DNA from: Oscillospiraceae bacterium
GTDB taxonomy: Bacteria > Bacillota > Clostridia > Oscillospirales > Acutalibacteraceae
NCBI GenBank assembly: GCA_028706415.1
Contig: JAQWBK010000010.1
Location: 18,089 to 25,922, forward strand
DNA: 7,834 nt
Direction of reading: 5' to 3'
In this document: positions 1-6,343 of the stretch, one piece after another
How positions within the stretch are numbered: position 1 is the stretch's first letter
How the letters are laid out: each line of letters opens with the position of its first letter
Made by a program: the position numbers and the translations under genes
The notes under the pieces: model-generated
What the model was told of the DNA's origin: nothing
Database searches by the model: none
The model's input: the letters and a program-made list of their open reading frames with translations, nothing else

Positions 1-671
1 TGGAAATGATAGACCGCACCTTTCAATTCCTGCAAGGCCGCAACCGGATCCATACCCTGCCAAATAAGATGGCTGGGGTCAAAGTTCGCACCGATAATAT
101 CCCCCACAGCCTCCCTGAGTCGCAGCAGGGTATAGGGGTTATAAACGCAAAAGCCCGGATGTATTTCAAAAGCGATCTTCTTTACTCCGTAAGACTGTGC
201 GGTGGCGCCCGCCTTTTTCCAATAGGGGATAAGTACCTCGTTCCACTGCCAATCCAGAATTTTGCCGTAATCGTTAGGCCAGGCGCAGGTCACCCAGTTG
301 GGATATTTGGAGTCTTCGCAATCTCCCGGACATCCCGAGAAGGTTACCACCGTTTCCACCCCCAGCTTCCCAGCAAGACGGCAGGTATCCACAAATACAT
401 TGTGATATTCCTGCGCCATATCCTTGTTGGGATGAACCGGATTGCCGTGGCAGGACAGCGCGCTGATTTCAAGCTTGTTCTTTTTTAAGAGCGCTTTAAA
501 ATCTTCAAGTTTTTTATCATCGTTTAAATAAACCGAGGGGTTGAGATGGTTTTGGTTTGTATAGCCGCCGGTTCCAAGCTCCACCTGCTCTACTCCCAGT
601 CCGCTGAGATATGTGAAAGCTTCATCGGCCGGAATCCCCTGTAAGGGCACTGTCAAAACGCTCAGTTTCAT
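1..671 (-). CDS. Sugar phosphate isomerase/epimerase (TIM barrel), 3' end outside window
   Basis: Only the first 223 codons are present; the gene continues past the left edge. The protein begins MKLSVLTVPLQGIPADEAF and has the alternating strand/helix pattern of the xylose-isomerase-like TIM barrel (AP endonuclease 2 fold). Visible family motifs are SCHGNPVHPN (about 73-82), GCPGDCEDSKYPNWVTC (113-129), FEIHPGFCVYNP (168-179) and NFDPSHLIWQGMDP (196-209). Glu169 and Asp198 are the expected metal ligands, His222 is a likely third, and the last acidic ligand would lie beyond the window. Members interconvert or epimerise keto-sugars, inositol derivatives or their phosphates in the cytoplasm; the substrate cannot be read from this sequence. 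The ATG at 669-671 follows a GGGGGAAA ribosome site. The gene lies 101 bp downstream of an AraC regulator on the same strand, suggesting a regulator/enzyme pair for a sugar or sugar acid. Confidence 0.88.
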   Translation of the reverse strand, partial: MKLSVLTVPLQGIPADEAFTYLSGLGVEQVELGTGGYTNQNHLNPSVYLNDDKKLEDFKALLKKNKLEISALSCHGNPVHPNKDMAQEYHNVFVDTCRLAGKLGVETVVTFSGCPGDCEDSKYPNWVTCAWPNDYGKILDWQWNEVLIPYWKKAGATAQSYGVKKIAFEIHPGFCVYNPYTLLRLREAVGDIIGANFDPSHLIWQGMDPVAALQELKGAVYHF

Positions 672-719
672 TGTAAATTTCCCCCATATCTTTTTATAAG
701 CATTTTAATCCTATAAACA

Positions 720-771
720 ATTATACATACTTTAAATTATTTAGCACCAACTATCCTTGCCAATTTGCCAA
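720..771 (-). promoter_or_regulatory. Putative promoter and upstream direct repeats of the isomerase gene
   Basis: A perfect -10 hexamer TATAAT (complement of 720-725) sits about 49 bp before the isomerase ATG. No good -35 is found at 16-18 bp, which is typical of activator-dependent promoters. Upstream, two copies of TTGGCAA (complement of 757-763 and 765-771) lie 8 bp apart, just before the AraC stop codon. Whether these are half-sites for the adjacent AraC protein is inference. Nothing else was recognised in the 101-bp gap, and no terminator separates the two genes. Confidence 0.4.
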
Positions 772-772
772 A

Positions 773-1648
773 CTATTTTTCGATATTATTCTTATCAAGG
801 TTACGGCGATAGGACGCCGGAGTTCGTCCGGTCACCTTACGAAAAGCCTTATAAAAGTTTGTGCCATTGTTAAATCCGCAAGAAATTGCAATCTCGGTAA
901 GGCTGACAGAGCTGGTTTTTATAAGCTCTATGGCTCGCTGAACCCTCCGGTTGACAATATATTCAATCGGAGATATTCCGTTGAAACGCTTAAACATGGT
1001 CGAAAAGTAAGCAGGGCTGATGTGAATAATGTCCGCCAGCTCCTTGAGCCTTATATCGCTATCCAAATGGCTGTCAATATACCTCATAACGGTGTTGAGA
1101 TTGAGAATATCAGCTCCGGATAAAGGCTTTACCACCTTGCGACGATCGATATAATCATAATTTCTTAGTATTTCGGTAAAAATGGTCTGGAGCTTAATTT
1201 TAATAATCAACTCGTAACACAGTCTTTTGGAGCTGAACTCCTCCAGAATATCAAGAATTAATTTAAAAATGCAGGCGGTTGCGGGGTTGCTCCTATCCAA
1301 TCGATTTGAAAAATTCGGCCCGCGTTCAAAAAATACCAGCAAAAAATTGTAATCCAAATCGTTGGACAGGGAATTCCATATAAAAGAGGGGTCGAAATGT
1401 ATTACTATGTGATGAAATGGCGTGTTCTCAGATAAAACAAGCCGATGTTGCTCGGCATTATTGATAATAATAATGTCGCCCTTTTGAAGGTCGTATGAAT
1501 GGTTGTCAATAATATACTCCCCCACCCCCTCCACAACACAGGATATTTCCAGCGAGTGATGGGTGTGAAACGGAGCTTTATATGACCCGTCGAGAGTGTG
1601 ATCGTCGAGTGACACAAGTATCGTGCCGTTTTTATCCCGTAAAGTCAT
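773..1648 (-). CDS. AraC-family transcriptional regulator with N-terminal cupin sensor domain
   Basis: This 291-residue protein has the standard AraC/XylS layout. The N-terminal cupin-like sensing domain (about 25-90) carries a histidine-rich edge PFHTHHSLEI and the turn LQKGDIIIINNAEQHRL (54-70). A linker helix follows, then a C-terminal DNA-binding domain with two helix-turn-helix units: LKELADIIHISPAYFSTMF (201-219) and LTEIAISCGFNNGTNFYKAF (250-269), ending in the family signature TGRTPASYR. The cupin pocket probably senses a sugar or sugar acid, though the ligand is unknown. The ATG at 1646-1648 has a GGGGGG ribosome site about 7 bp upstream. The gene lies directly before the isomerase gene on the same strand and is divergent from purB. 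It is probably an activator of the isomerase locus, judging by position. Length is normal and no defects are visible. Confidence 0.95.
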   Translation of the reverse strand: MTLRDKNGTILVSLDDHTLDGSYKAPFHTHHSLEISCVVEGVGEYIIDNHSYDLQKGDIIIINNAEQHRLVLSENTPFHHIVIHFDPSFIWNSLSNDLDYNFLLVFFERGPNFSNRLDRSNPATACIFKLILDILEEFSSKRLCYELIIKIKLQTIFTEILRNYDYIDRRKVVKPLSGADILNLNTVMRYIDSHLDSDIRLKELADIIHISPAYFSTMFKRFNGISPIEYIVNRRVQRAIELIKTSSVSLTEIAISCGFNNGTNFYKAFRKVTGRTPASYRRNLDKNNIEK

Positions 1649-1706
1649 GCTGGACCCCCCATTTAATAAACAATTATCTTTTGCTGCCTTATCTTCTCTA
1701 TTTTTA

Positions 1707-1734
1707 AGTATATAAACTTTTTGGGTAAAGTCAA
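1707..1734 (-). promoter_or_regulatory. Sigma-A type promoter of the AraC regulator gene
   Basis: On the minus strand TTGACT (complement of 1729-1734), a 16-bp spacer and TATACT (complement of 1707-1712) give five of six matches to each consensus hexamer. Transcription would start near 1700, leaving a leader of about 50 nt before the ATG at 1648. Confidence 0.7.
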
Positions 1735-1779
1735 ATGAATATTGCTCTTTTTTCGCTTATGTTAAACCTCTACCGGAGG

Positions 1780-1809
1780 GGTGGTTATCTCGTTATCAGG
1801 TGGTCATCT
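1780..1809. repeat. Imperfect direct repeat GGTGGTYATCT in the divergent intergenic region
   Basis: GGTGGTTATCT at 1780-1790 and GGTGGTCATCT at 1799-1809 differ at one base and are spaced 19 bp start to start. They lie between the AraC-gene promoter (1707-1734) and the candidate purB promoter (1865-1893). Directly repeated half-sites are what AraC-type proteins usually bind, so an autoregulatory operator is possible, but this is inference. The rest of the 1649-1950 gap shows no ORF, no known riboswitch and no terminator. Confidence 0.35.
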
Positions 1810-1864
1810 ATTGGATGTTCTGTTAAACAAAAAGAGAAAACGACAATAATATGTACACTCGGTC

Positions 1865-1893
1865 TTGCCTGAACAACAAAAACAATGTAAAAT
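1865..1893 (+). promoter_or_regulatory. Candidate purB promoter
   Basis: TTGCCT (1865-1870), a 17-bp spacer and TAAAAT (1888-1893) form a reasonable sigma-A promoter about 70 bp before purB. A 7-bp inverted repeat, AAAAACA (1878-1884) and TGTTTTT (1893-1899) around an 8-nt loop, overlaps the -10 and could be an operator or chance in A/T-rich DNA. No purine (guanine) riboswitch aptamer or classical PurR box was recognised. Confidence 0.45.
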
Positions 1894-1962
1894 GTTTTTA
1901 GAGGTGCGCTTAATATTATACCCACTTAATCGAAAATCGAAAATAAAGGAATGATTATAATA

Positions 1963-3393
1963 ATGTCCGATAAATATGAATCTCCCTTTTCATTGCGGTA
2001 CGCAGGGGATAAAATGCAGTATCTTTTTTCGGCAGACAATAAGTTTAAGACATGGCGTAAACTTTGGATTGCACTTGCCCAAACCGAGCAGGAGCTGGGG
2101 CTGCCCATCTCTAATGAGCAGATTGAGGAGCTTAAAGCTCACGCAGATGATATCAATTATGAGGTGGCTGTGGCGCGTGAAAAGGAGGTGCGGCACGATG
2201 TTATGGCCCATGTCTATGCATACAGCCGGCAATGTCCGACCGCCCGGGGGATCATCCATCTTGGAGCGACCAGCTGCTATGTCGGGGACAATACCGACCT
2301 TATAATTATGTACGATGCATTACGGCTGGTATTGGGCAAACTTGTGAGTGCGGTGTCACTGCTCGCTAAATTTGCCGATAGTTATAAAGAGATGCCTACC
2401 CTTGGATTTACTCATTTTCAGCCCGCCCAGCCCACAACAGTGGGGAAACGTGCCACCCTGTGGATACAGGAATTTTTGATGGATATTGAAGAGGTTGAAT
2501 ATCGCCTTGACCATGCAAAGCTGCTGGGTTCAAAGGGTACCACCGGAACACAGGCAAGCTTTTTAGAGCTGTTTGAGGGAGACCACGAAAAATGTCGTCT
2601 GCTTGACCGCAAAATCGTCGAAAAGATGGGGTATAACGATTGCTTTGGGGTTTCGGGTCAGACATATCCGCGCAAGCTGGATTCCATGATTTTATCCACC
2701 CTGTCGGGTATAGCCCAAAGTGCCGCCAAATTCTCGAATGATATTCGTCTGCTTCAGCATCTTAAAGAAATTGAAGAGCCGTTTGAAAAAGGCCAGATTG
2801 GTTCTTCCGCCATGGCATACAAGAGAAATCCCATGCGAAGCGAGCGGATTGCCGCCCTTTCGCGGTATGTTATTGCCGATTCCCTCAATCCTGCCATGAC
2901 GGCATCCTCCCAGTGGTTTGAGAGAACCCTGGATGACAGCGCCAACAAGCGAATAAGCGTTGCCGAAGCCTTCCTGGCGGTGGACGGCATTTTGTCCTTG
3001 GTCATTAATGTGGTGGACGGGCTGGTTGTAAACACCGCGGTTATTGAACGTAATTTGCGGCGAGAGCTGCCCTTTATGGCAACCGAAAATATCATGATGG
3101 ATTGTGTCAAGCGGGGGGGCGACCGGCAGGAGCTTCATGAGGGTATACGCCTGCATTCCATGGAGGCGGCGCGGCGTATTAAGCAGGGGGACGGCCAAAA
3201 TGATCTGCTGGAACGAATTGCAGCCGACCCCGCCTTTGGCATTACCGCGCAGCAGCTTGAAAATATTTTGGTGCCCTCCCGATATGTAGGGCGTGCACCC
3301 GAGCAGACAACCGAATTTTTGGGCGAGCAGGTGGCTCCGGTGCTTGAACGACATAAGGGAATAGCAGACATAAAGGTTGAATTATCTGTATAA
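1963..3393 (+). CDS. purB: Adenylosuccinate lyase (PurB), eukaryote-like long form
   Basis: The protein (476 residues from the chosen start) catalyses two fumarate-releasing steps of purine synthesis: SAICAR to AICAR and adenylosuccinate to AMP. It belongs to the fumarase/aspartase superfamily, normally a cytosolic homotetramer. The three conserved regions are present: GIIHLGATSCYVGDNTD (96-112), LGFTHFQPAQPTTVGKR with catalytic His151, and the mobile loop QIGSSAMAYKRNPMRSERI, where Ser281/Ser282 includes the catalytic base. QWFERTLDDSANKR and ELPFMATENI are also typical. As I recall the human enzyme, these segments are closer to it than to the roughly 430-residue B. subtilis PurB; many gut clostridia carry this long form. 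The start is taken as ATG 1963 (MSDKYESPF) because AAAGGA (1945-1950) lies 12 bp upstream; an ATG at 1951 abuts the Shine-Dalgarno and is unlikely. No other purine genes are adjacent. Confidence 0.97.
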   Translation: MSDKYESPFSLRYAGDKMQYLFSADNKFKTWRKLWIALAQTEQELGLPISNEQIEELKAHADDINYEVAVAREKEVRHDVMAHVYAYSRQCPTARGIIHLGATSCYVGDNTDLIIMYDALRLVLGKLVSAVSLLAKFADSYKEMPTLGFTHFQPAQPTTVGKRATLWIQEFLMDIEEVEYRLDHAKLLGSKGTTGTQASFLELFEGDHEKCRLLDRKIVEKMGYNDCFGVSGQTYPRKLDSMILSTLSGIAQSAAKFSNDIRLLQHLKEIEEPFEKGQIGSSAMAYKRNPMRSERIAALSRYVIADSLNPAMTASSQWFERTLDDSANKRISVAEAFLAVDGILSLVINVVDGLVVNTAVIERNLRRELPFMATENIMMDCVKRGGDRQELHEGIRLHSMEAARRIKQGDGQNDLLERIAADPAFGITAQQLENILVPSRYVGRAPEQTTEFLGEQVAPVLERHKGIADIKVELSV

Positions 3394-3411
3394 TTACTGC
3401 TATATATACAG
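3386..3411. repeat. Inverted repeat CTGTATA/TATACAG at the purB stop
   Basis: CTGTATA (3386-3392) and TATACAG (3405-3411) form a perfect 7-bp stem with a 12-nt loop overlapping the purB stop codon. It is A/T-rich and not followed by a T-run, so it is not a convincing rho-independent terminator; it may protect the 3' end of the mRNA or have no role. Confidence 0.3.
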
Positions 3412-3420
3412 ATTGTATAT

Positions 3421-3510
3421 GCTCCTGACGCTGCGGCTAAAACTCAACCACCCTCGGCTGAAAGGCGAAGGTTTTAAACCAATAGTTGAGACACTAAAGG
3501 AGGTGCGCTT
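3421..3510 (+). other. Leader region of the SanA-like gene with potential RNA secondary structure
   Basis: The gap between purB and the next gene can fold. CTCAAC (3443-3448) pairs with GTTGAG (3485-3490), enclosing CCTCG...CGAAGG (one bulge) and the palindrome GGTTTTAAACC (3470-3480). This is followed by a very strong Shine-Dalgarno AAAGGAGG (3496-3503), 7 bp before the GTG. I do not recognise a known riboswitch or leader family, and no convincing promoter was seen, so read-through from purB is possible. Confidence 0.3.
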
Positions 3511-4245
3511 GTGAAGTCGAAAAAACTGACGAATGAAGAGCAGGAAACGGTAAATCCTAAAAAGAAGAAACTATCAAAGAAGAAGAAGAGGCTGCTTGCG
3601 GTGGGAATGGTACTTATTTTAATGGCTTCCTCTCCGTTCATTATAAATGCCTATGTGAAATCCTCGGTTAAGGAGAGGATAATTCCGGTAGAGCAGGCCG
3701 CCAAGCTTGGGGCCGACTGCATCCTTGTGTTTGGTGCCGGAGTTAATCTTGACGGTTCACCTTCCCCCATGCTGGGCGACAGGCTGAGGAGAGCAATAGA
3801 GCTGTATGATGCAGGCGCCTCCGACCGTATGCTGATGAGCGGGGACCACGGGCGCCAGGAATATGACGAGGTAAACTCAATGAAGCAGTTTGCCATAGAC
3901 GATGATATACCCTCAGAGAATATTTTCATGGACCACGCCGGATTTTCCACCTATGAGAGCCTGTACCGCGCCAAAGAGATTTTTGAGGCCAAAAAGGTTA
4001 TTCTTGTTACACAGGAATATCATCTGTATCGCGCCCTTTATATTGCCCGGTCTTTAGGATTGGATGCATACGGAGTATCCTCTGATTTGCAGTCTTATTC
4101 AGGACAATCATATTATAATGCGCGGGAAGTTTTAGCCCGCTGTAAGGATTTTGCCACCTCTCTTTTTAAGCCCAAGCCCACATTCCTTGGGGAGGCTATT
4201 CCGGTTGACGGCAACGGGGATTTGACAAATGACAAGGATGAATAA
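3511..4245 (+). CDS. SanA/YdcF-family (DUF218) membrane-anchored protein
   Basis: This 244-residue protein has a very lysine-rich cytoplasmic N-terminus (17-27), one membrane segment (about 28-47) and an extracytoplasmic DUF218 domain. Family motifs are DCILVFGAGVNLDGSPSPML (69-88), DRLRRAIELYDAG, LMSGDHG (108-114), YDEVNSMK, DHAGFSTYESLYRAK (141-155) and VTQEYHLYRALYIAR (166-180). This pattern is closest to E. coli SanA, linked to vancomycin resistance at high temperature and envelope integrity; the biochemical activity of the family is not settled. The GTG start at 3511 is fixed by AAAGGAGG seven bases upstream. The C-terminal tail (about 229-244) is acidic and probably disordered. It lies 117 bp after purB on the same strand and converges with the next gene. 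Family call is firm, role uncertain. Confidence 0.9.
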   Translation: MKSKKLTNEEQETVNPKKKKLSKKKKRLLAVGMVLILMASSPFIINAYVKSSVKERIIPVEQAAKLGADCILVFGAGVNLDGSPSPMLGDRLRRAIELYDAGASDRMLMSGDHGRQEYDEVNSMKQFAIDDDIPSENIFMDHAGFSTYESLYRAKEIFEAKKVILVTQEYHLYRALYIARSLGLDAYGVSSDLQSYSGQSYYNAREVLARCKDFATSLFKPKPTFLGEAIPVDGNGDLTNDKDE

Positions 4246-4326
4246 TACGGAATTGATATTGCCAAAAGAACTTTTTTATCCTCTCGATATATTATGGTCA
4301 CCTCTATGATAAAGCATTTATGGGCA

Positions 4327-4353
4327 TAAAAATGGGGCGTCAGCGACGCCCCA
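4327..4353 (-). terminator. Rho-independent terminator of the small membrane protein gene
   Basis: GGGGCGTC (4334-4341), loop AGC, GACGCCCC (4345-4352) form a perfect 8-bp GC-rich stem, extended by T4333-A4353. On the minus strand it is followed by ATTTTTAT, a short U-tract, 29 bp past the stop codon at 4382. On the plus strand the stem is followed by AAAATTCT, so it would work poorly for the converging SanA-like gene. Confidence 0.85.
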
Positions 4354-4381
4354 AAATTCTGGTTAAGATATAATTTATGTT

Positions 4382-4720
4382 TTATGCACAGCAGCCGGAA
4401 GTGACCAAAGCATTTATCCTAAGCTCGGAGGCTGCGGCCGCCTTGCGGGCTGCCAAACGGCGGGCACGACGGCGGAACATGGCGGCATCCGCCCGCATGG
4501 CGGAAAAGCAACACGCCAGGATTACCCCTTTAAGCAGTATAAGCACTGCGGTTAATACCGGGAACAATGAAGGGGTCAGCAACCCTGTGACAGACAGTTC
4601 GACTGCAACACAGGCAAGGGGAACCATTGCCAAACGGCGGGTACGGCCAAACTTGGCCTTTAACATCATATATGAAAACGCAATGGTCATGGCAACCAGA
4701 CTCAACATATTTATAAGCAT
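4382..4720 (-). CDS. Small three-helix membrane protein, probably SOS-regulated, function unknown
   Basis: I do not recognise the family. The 112-residue product has three hydrophobic segments (about 2-22, 31-49 and 52-75), a basic first loop (KAKFGRTRR), an arginine/alanine-rich amphipathic stretch (76-98, including RRRARRLAARKAAAA) and a C-terminus ending CCA. No enzyme motif, LysM domain or lipobox is visible. The ATG at 4718-4720 is chosen because AGAGGG (complement of 4728-4733) lies 7 bp upstream and the hydrophobic helix starts at once; a longer frame back to 4774 would overlap the operators and promoter. It has its own promoter, two LexA-type boxes and a terminator, so it appears monocistronic and DNA-damage inducible. 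By analogy with SOS-induced small membrane proteins such as YneA or SidA it could affect division, but no sequence similarity supports this. Confidence 0.8.
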   Translation of the reverse strand: MLINMLSLVAMTIAFSYMMLKAKFGRTRRLAMVPLACVAVELSVTGLLTPSLFPVLTAVLILLKGVILACCFSAMRADAAMFRRRARRLAARKAAAASELRINALVTSGCCA

Positions 4721-4737
4721 GATATAACCCTCTTTCG

Positions 4738-4764
4738 CAAACAATTGTTCGGAACATCTGTTCT
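4738..4764 (-). promoter_or_regulatory. Two abutting LexA (SOS) boxes
   Basis: On the minus strand, AGAACAGATGTTCC (4764 to 4751) matches the Gram-positive LexA consensus CGAACRNRYGTTYC at 13 of 14 positions. CGAACAATTGTTTG (4751 to 4738) matches at 12 of 14 and keeps the full CGAAC and GTT arms. They share base 4751, with centres 13 bp apart. The first covers the expected transcription start (about 4759) just downstream of the -10; the second lies between it and the ribosome site. This is a classic repressor placement. Confidence 0.78.
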
Positions 4765-4765
4765 T

Positions 4766-4823
4766 ATTATACATGGTATATTATAAAATGCAAGGGTTTT
4801 TTAAAAAAATATTAAAAAAATAT
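4766..4823 (-). promoter_or_regulatory. Strong promoter with UP-like A/T tract for the small membrane protein gene
   Basis: TTGCAT (complement of 4788-4793), a 16-bp spacer and a perfect TATAAT (complement of 4766-4771) form the promoter. Directly upstream, 4797-4823 is made only of A and T in long tracts (on the minus strand TATTTTTTTAATATTTTTTT and onward), resembling an UP element for the RNA polymerase alpha subunits. The same tract forms the aberrant end of the uxuB remnant. Confidence 0.7.
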
Positions 4824-5190
4824 CCGGCACCACAATTCCGGTGACAAACCCCGAGACCTTGCTATCGGTGAGCCAGAGCAGGGTGCCAGAAAGCTCCAGC
4901 GCCTCTCCAGACCGCCTCATAGGGGCGGCGGCAAGGATTTTTTCGGTTCTTGGGGTGGGGTTGCCGTTGTCATAAAACAAAAAGGCGCGGTTCTGATTGG
5001 TTACAAAAAAGCCGGGAGCCATGGCGTTGACCCGGATAGCCTGTCCCGCAAAATGTACCGCCAACCATTGGGTGAAGTTTGAAACCGCCGCTTTGGCGGC
5101 ACTGTAAGCGGGAATTTTGGTAAGCGGGCGGAAGGCGTTCATGGAAGAAATGTTAAGAACCGAGCAGTCTTCCCCTCCTCCGCTGTTGAA
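4801..5190 (-). pseudogene. uxuB: Remnant of SDR-type D-mannonate oxidoreductase (fructuronate reductase)
   Basis: The frame reads SVLNISSMNAFRPLTKIPAY and then SAAKAAVSNFTQWLAVHF, followed by RVNAMAPGFFVTNQNRAF and GFVTGIVVP. This is the C-terminal half of the SDR reductase (YjmF/UxuB type) that interconverts fructuronate and mannonate. The catalytic Ser (NISS) and YxxxK (YSAAK) are present, but the roughly 140-residue N-terminal half, with the Rossmann TGxxxGxG and NNAG motifs, is absent: a TAG stops the frame at 5209-5211, only about 25 bp from the uxuA stop. The C-terminus is also lost: after GIVVP (about 4825) the expected VDGGF-type ending is replaced by DIFLIFF from an A/T tract. No plausible start or ribosome site exists, except ATG 5140-5142, which would give a domain without cofactor binding. 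It was presumably cotranscribed with uxuA. An assembly error is the alternative. Confidence 0.82.
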
Positions 5191-5235
5191 AGAAGAATTT
5201 TTTCCAACCTATGCATATCTTTTCGATAAATTAAG

Positions 5236-6279
5236 TTATTTTGCACTACTTCTCTCAACCGCCTCAAAAAGGCCTGCTAAATAGGTGGCTCCAAGAGCAC
5301 GGTCGTACAGCCCATAGCCAAAGCGGCCGGTTTCTCCCCATATCATGCGGCCATGGTCGGGGCGAACATATCCATCGAAGCCGCTCTCAACAAGACCCTT
5401 GACAATTTCATACATATCAAGGGAACCGCAAGAGGTGGGATGCCCAACTTCTTCAAAGGACCTCTCCCCCGTCCACCGTATATTTCGAAGATGGGCAAAA
5501 TAGATACGATTTCCGAAACGGCGCGCCATTTTCGGCAGATCGTTTTTATCGCTTGCTCCCAGCGAACCGGTGCAGAAGGACAGCCCGTTGGCCGGACTGT
5601 CAACAAGCTTTAAAAAGCGTTCGATATTGACCTCGTCTGTAATAATTCGCGGTAGCCCGAACAGACCCCAGGGCGGATCATCCGGGTGTATGGCCATTTT
5701 AATGTTGCATTCCTTCGCAACCGGAATTATGGCCTGCAAAAACGCCTGCAAATTCCTCCATAGCTGTTCTTCATCAATCCCCTTATACCTGTTCAGCAGA
5801 TCCTTCAGCTCTTCTTTTGTATAGCTTTCATCCCATCCCGGCAAAGACAGCTCGCTGGTAAGCGGATTCATGGATAAAACAGCCGAGTTATCATAAGCAA
5901 GGGAATTTGAACCATCCTTATGTGCCCGCCTTAATTCGCTTCTAAGCCAGTCAAACACCGGCATAAAATTATAACAGATTACCTTAACGCCCGCCTCCCC
6001 GAGACGGCGGATGTTTTCGCAGTAGCTTGCCATCCATTTTGCTGCATTTGGATTGCCCAGCTTTATATCCTCATGGACGGGAACACTTTCCACAACCTCA
6101 AACGCCATTCCTGCCGCGTTTATCTTGGATTTAAGTGCTTGGATACTCTCTTTGCTCCAGACCTCGCCCACCGGGACATCATATACCGCCGTAACAATGC
6201 CGTCCATTGTCGGAATTTGTCTGATTTTTTCTAAGGTTACGGGGTCGTTCTCCCCATACCATCTGAATGTTAATTTCAT
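5236..6279 (-). CDS. uxuA: Mannonate dehydratase
   Basis: UxuA dehydrates D-mannonate to 2-keto-3-deoxy-D-gluconate in hexuronate (glucuronate) catabolism, in the cytosol, using Mn2+ or Fe2+. The 347-residue protein begins MKLTFRWYGENDPVTLEKIR and is a TIM barrel throughout. Expected metal ligands are all visible: His198 (IHPDDPPWGLFGLPRI), Cys236 (FCTGSLG), His263 (FAHLRN) and Asp308 (RPDHGRMIWGE); HPTSCGSLDMYEI (280-292) is also typical. Length fits the Gram-positive form, shorter than the about 394-residue E. coli enzyme. The ATG at 6277-6279 is chosen because the FRWYG start is conserved and AAAGGA (complement of 6293-6298) lies upstream, though 13 bp away, so initiation may be modest. 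In-frame extension to 6378 would precede the predicted transcription start. The gene appears intact while its partner uxuB, immediately downstream, is broken. Confidence 0.96.
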   Translation of the reverse strand: MKLTFRWYGENDPVTLEKIRQIPTMDGIVTAVYDVPVGEVWSKESIQALKSKINAAGMAFEVVESVPVHEDIKLGNPNAAKWMASYCENIRRLGEAGVKVICYNFMPVFDWLRSELRRAHKDGSNSLAYDNSAVLSMNPLTSELSLPGWDESYTKEELKDLLNRYKGIDEEQLWRNLQAFLQAIIPVAKECNIKMAIHPDDPPWGLFGLPRIITDEVNIERFLKLVDSPANGLSFCTGSLGASDKNDLPKMARRFGNRIYFAHLRNIRWTGERSFEEVGHPTSCGSLDMYEIVKGLVESGFDGYVRPDHGRMIWGETGRFGYGLYDRALGATYLAGLFEAVERSSAK

Positions 6280-6343
6280 ATTAAAAGCCGTGTCCTTTCC
6301 GAGTTTTATGCTTATTGTAAAAACCACAATACCTATTTTATTA

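Noticed and set aside
6..488. Plus-strand open frame of 160 codons
   Set aside because: It is the antisense shadow of the isomerase gene, whose minus-strand translation shows clear family motifs.
983..997. cre-like sequence TTGAAACGCTTAAAC inside the AraC gene
   Set aside because: It mismatches the CcpA consensus at several fixed positions and lies in coding sequence for the conserved HTH domain.
1901..1911. GAGGTGCGCTT repeated exactly at 3500-3510
   Set aside because: Several shared 11-mers are expected by chance in a window of this size; the second copy is simply a Shine-Dalgarno region and the first precedes no start codon.
3386..3411. Rho-independent terminator after purB
   Set aside because: The stem is A/T-rich and no T-run follows, so it is listed only as an inverted repeat.
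4377..4727. Plus-strand open frame of 116 codons opposite the small membrane protein
   Set aside because: It has no ribosome site and an unlikely composition. The minus-strand frame has a promoter, Shine-Dalgarno, membrane helices and a correctly oriented terminator.
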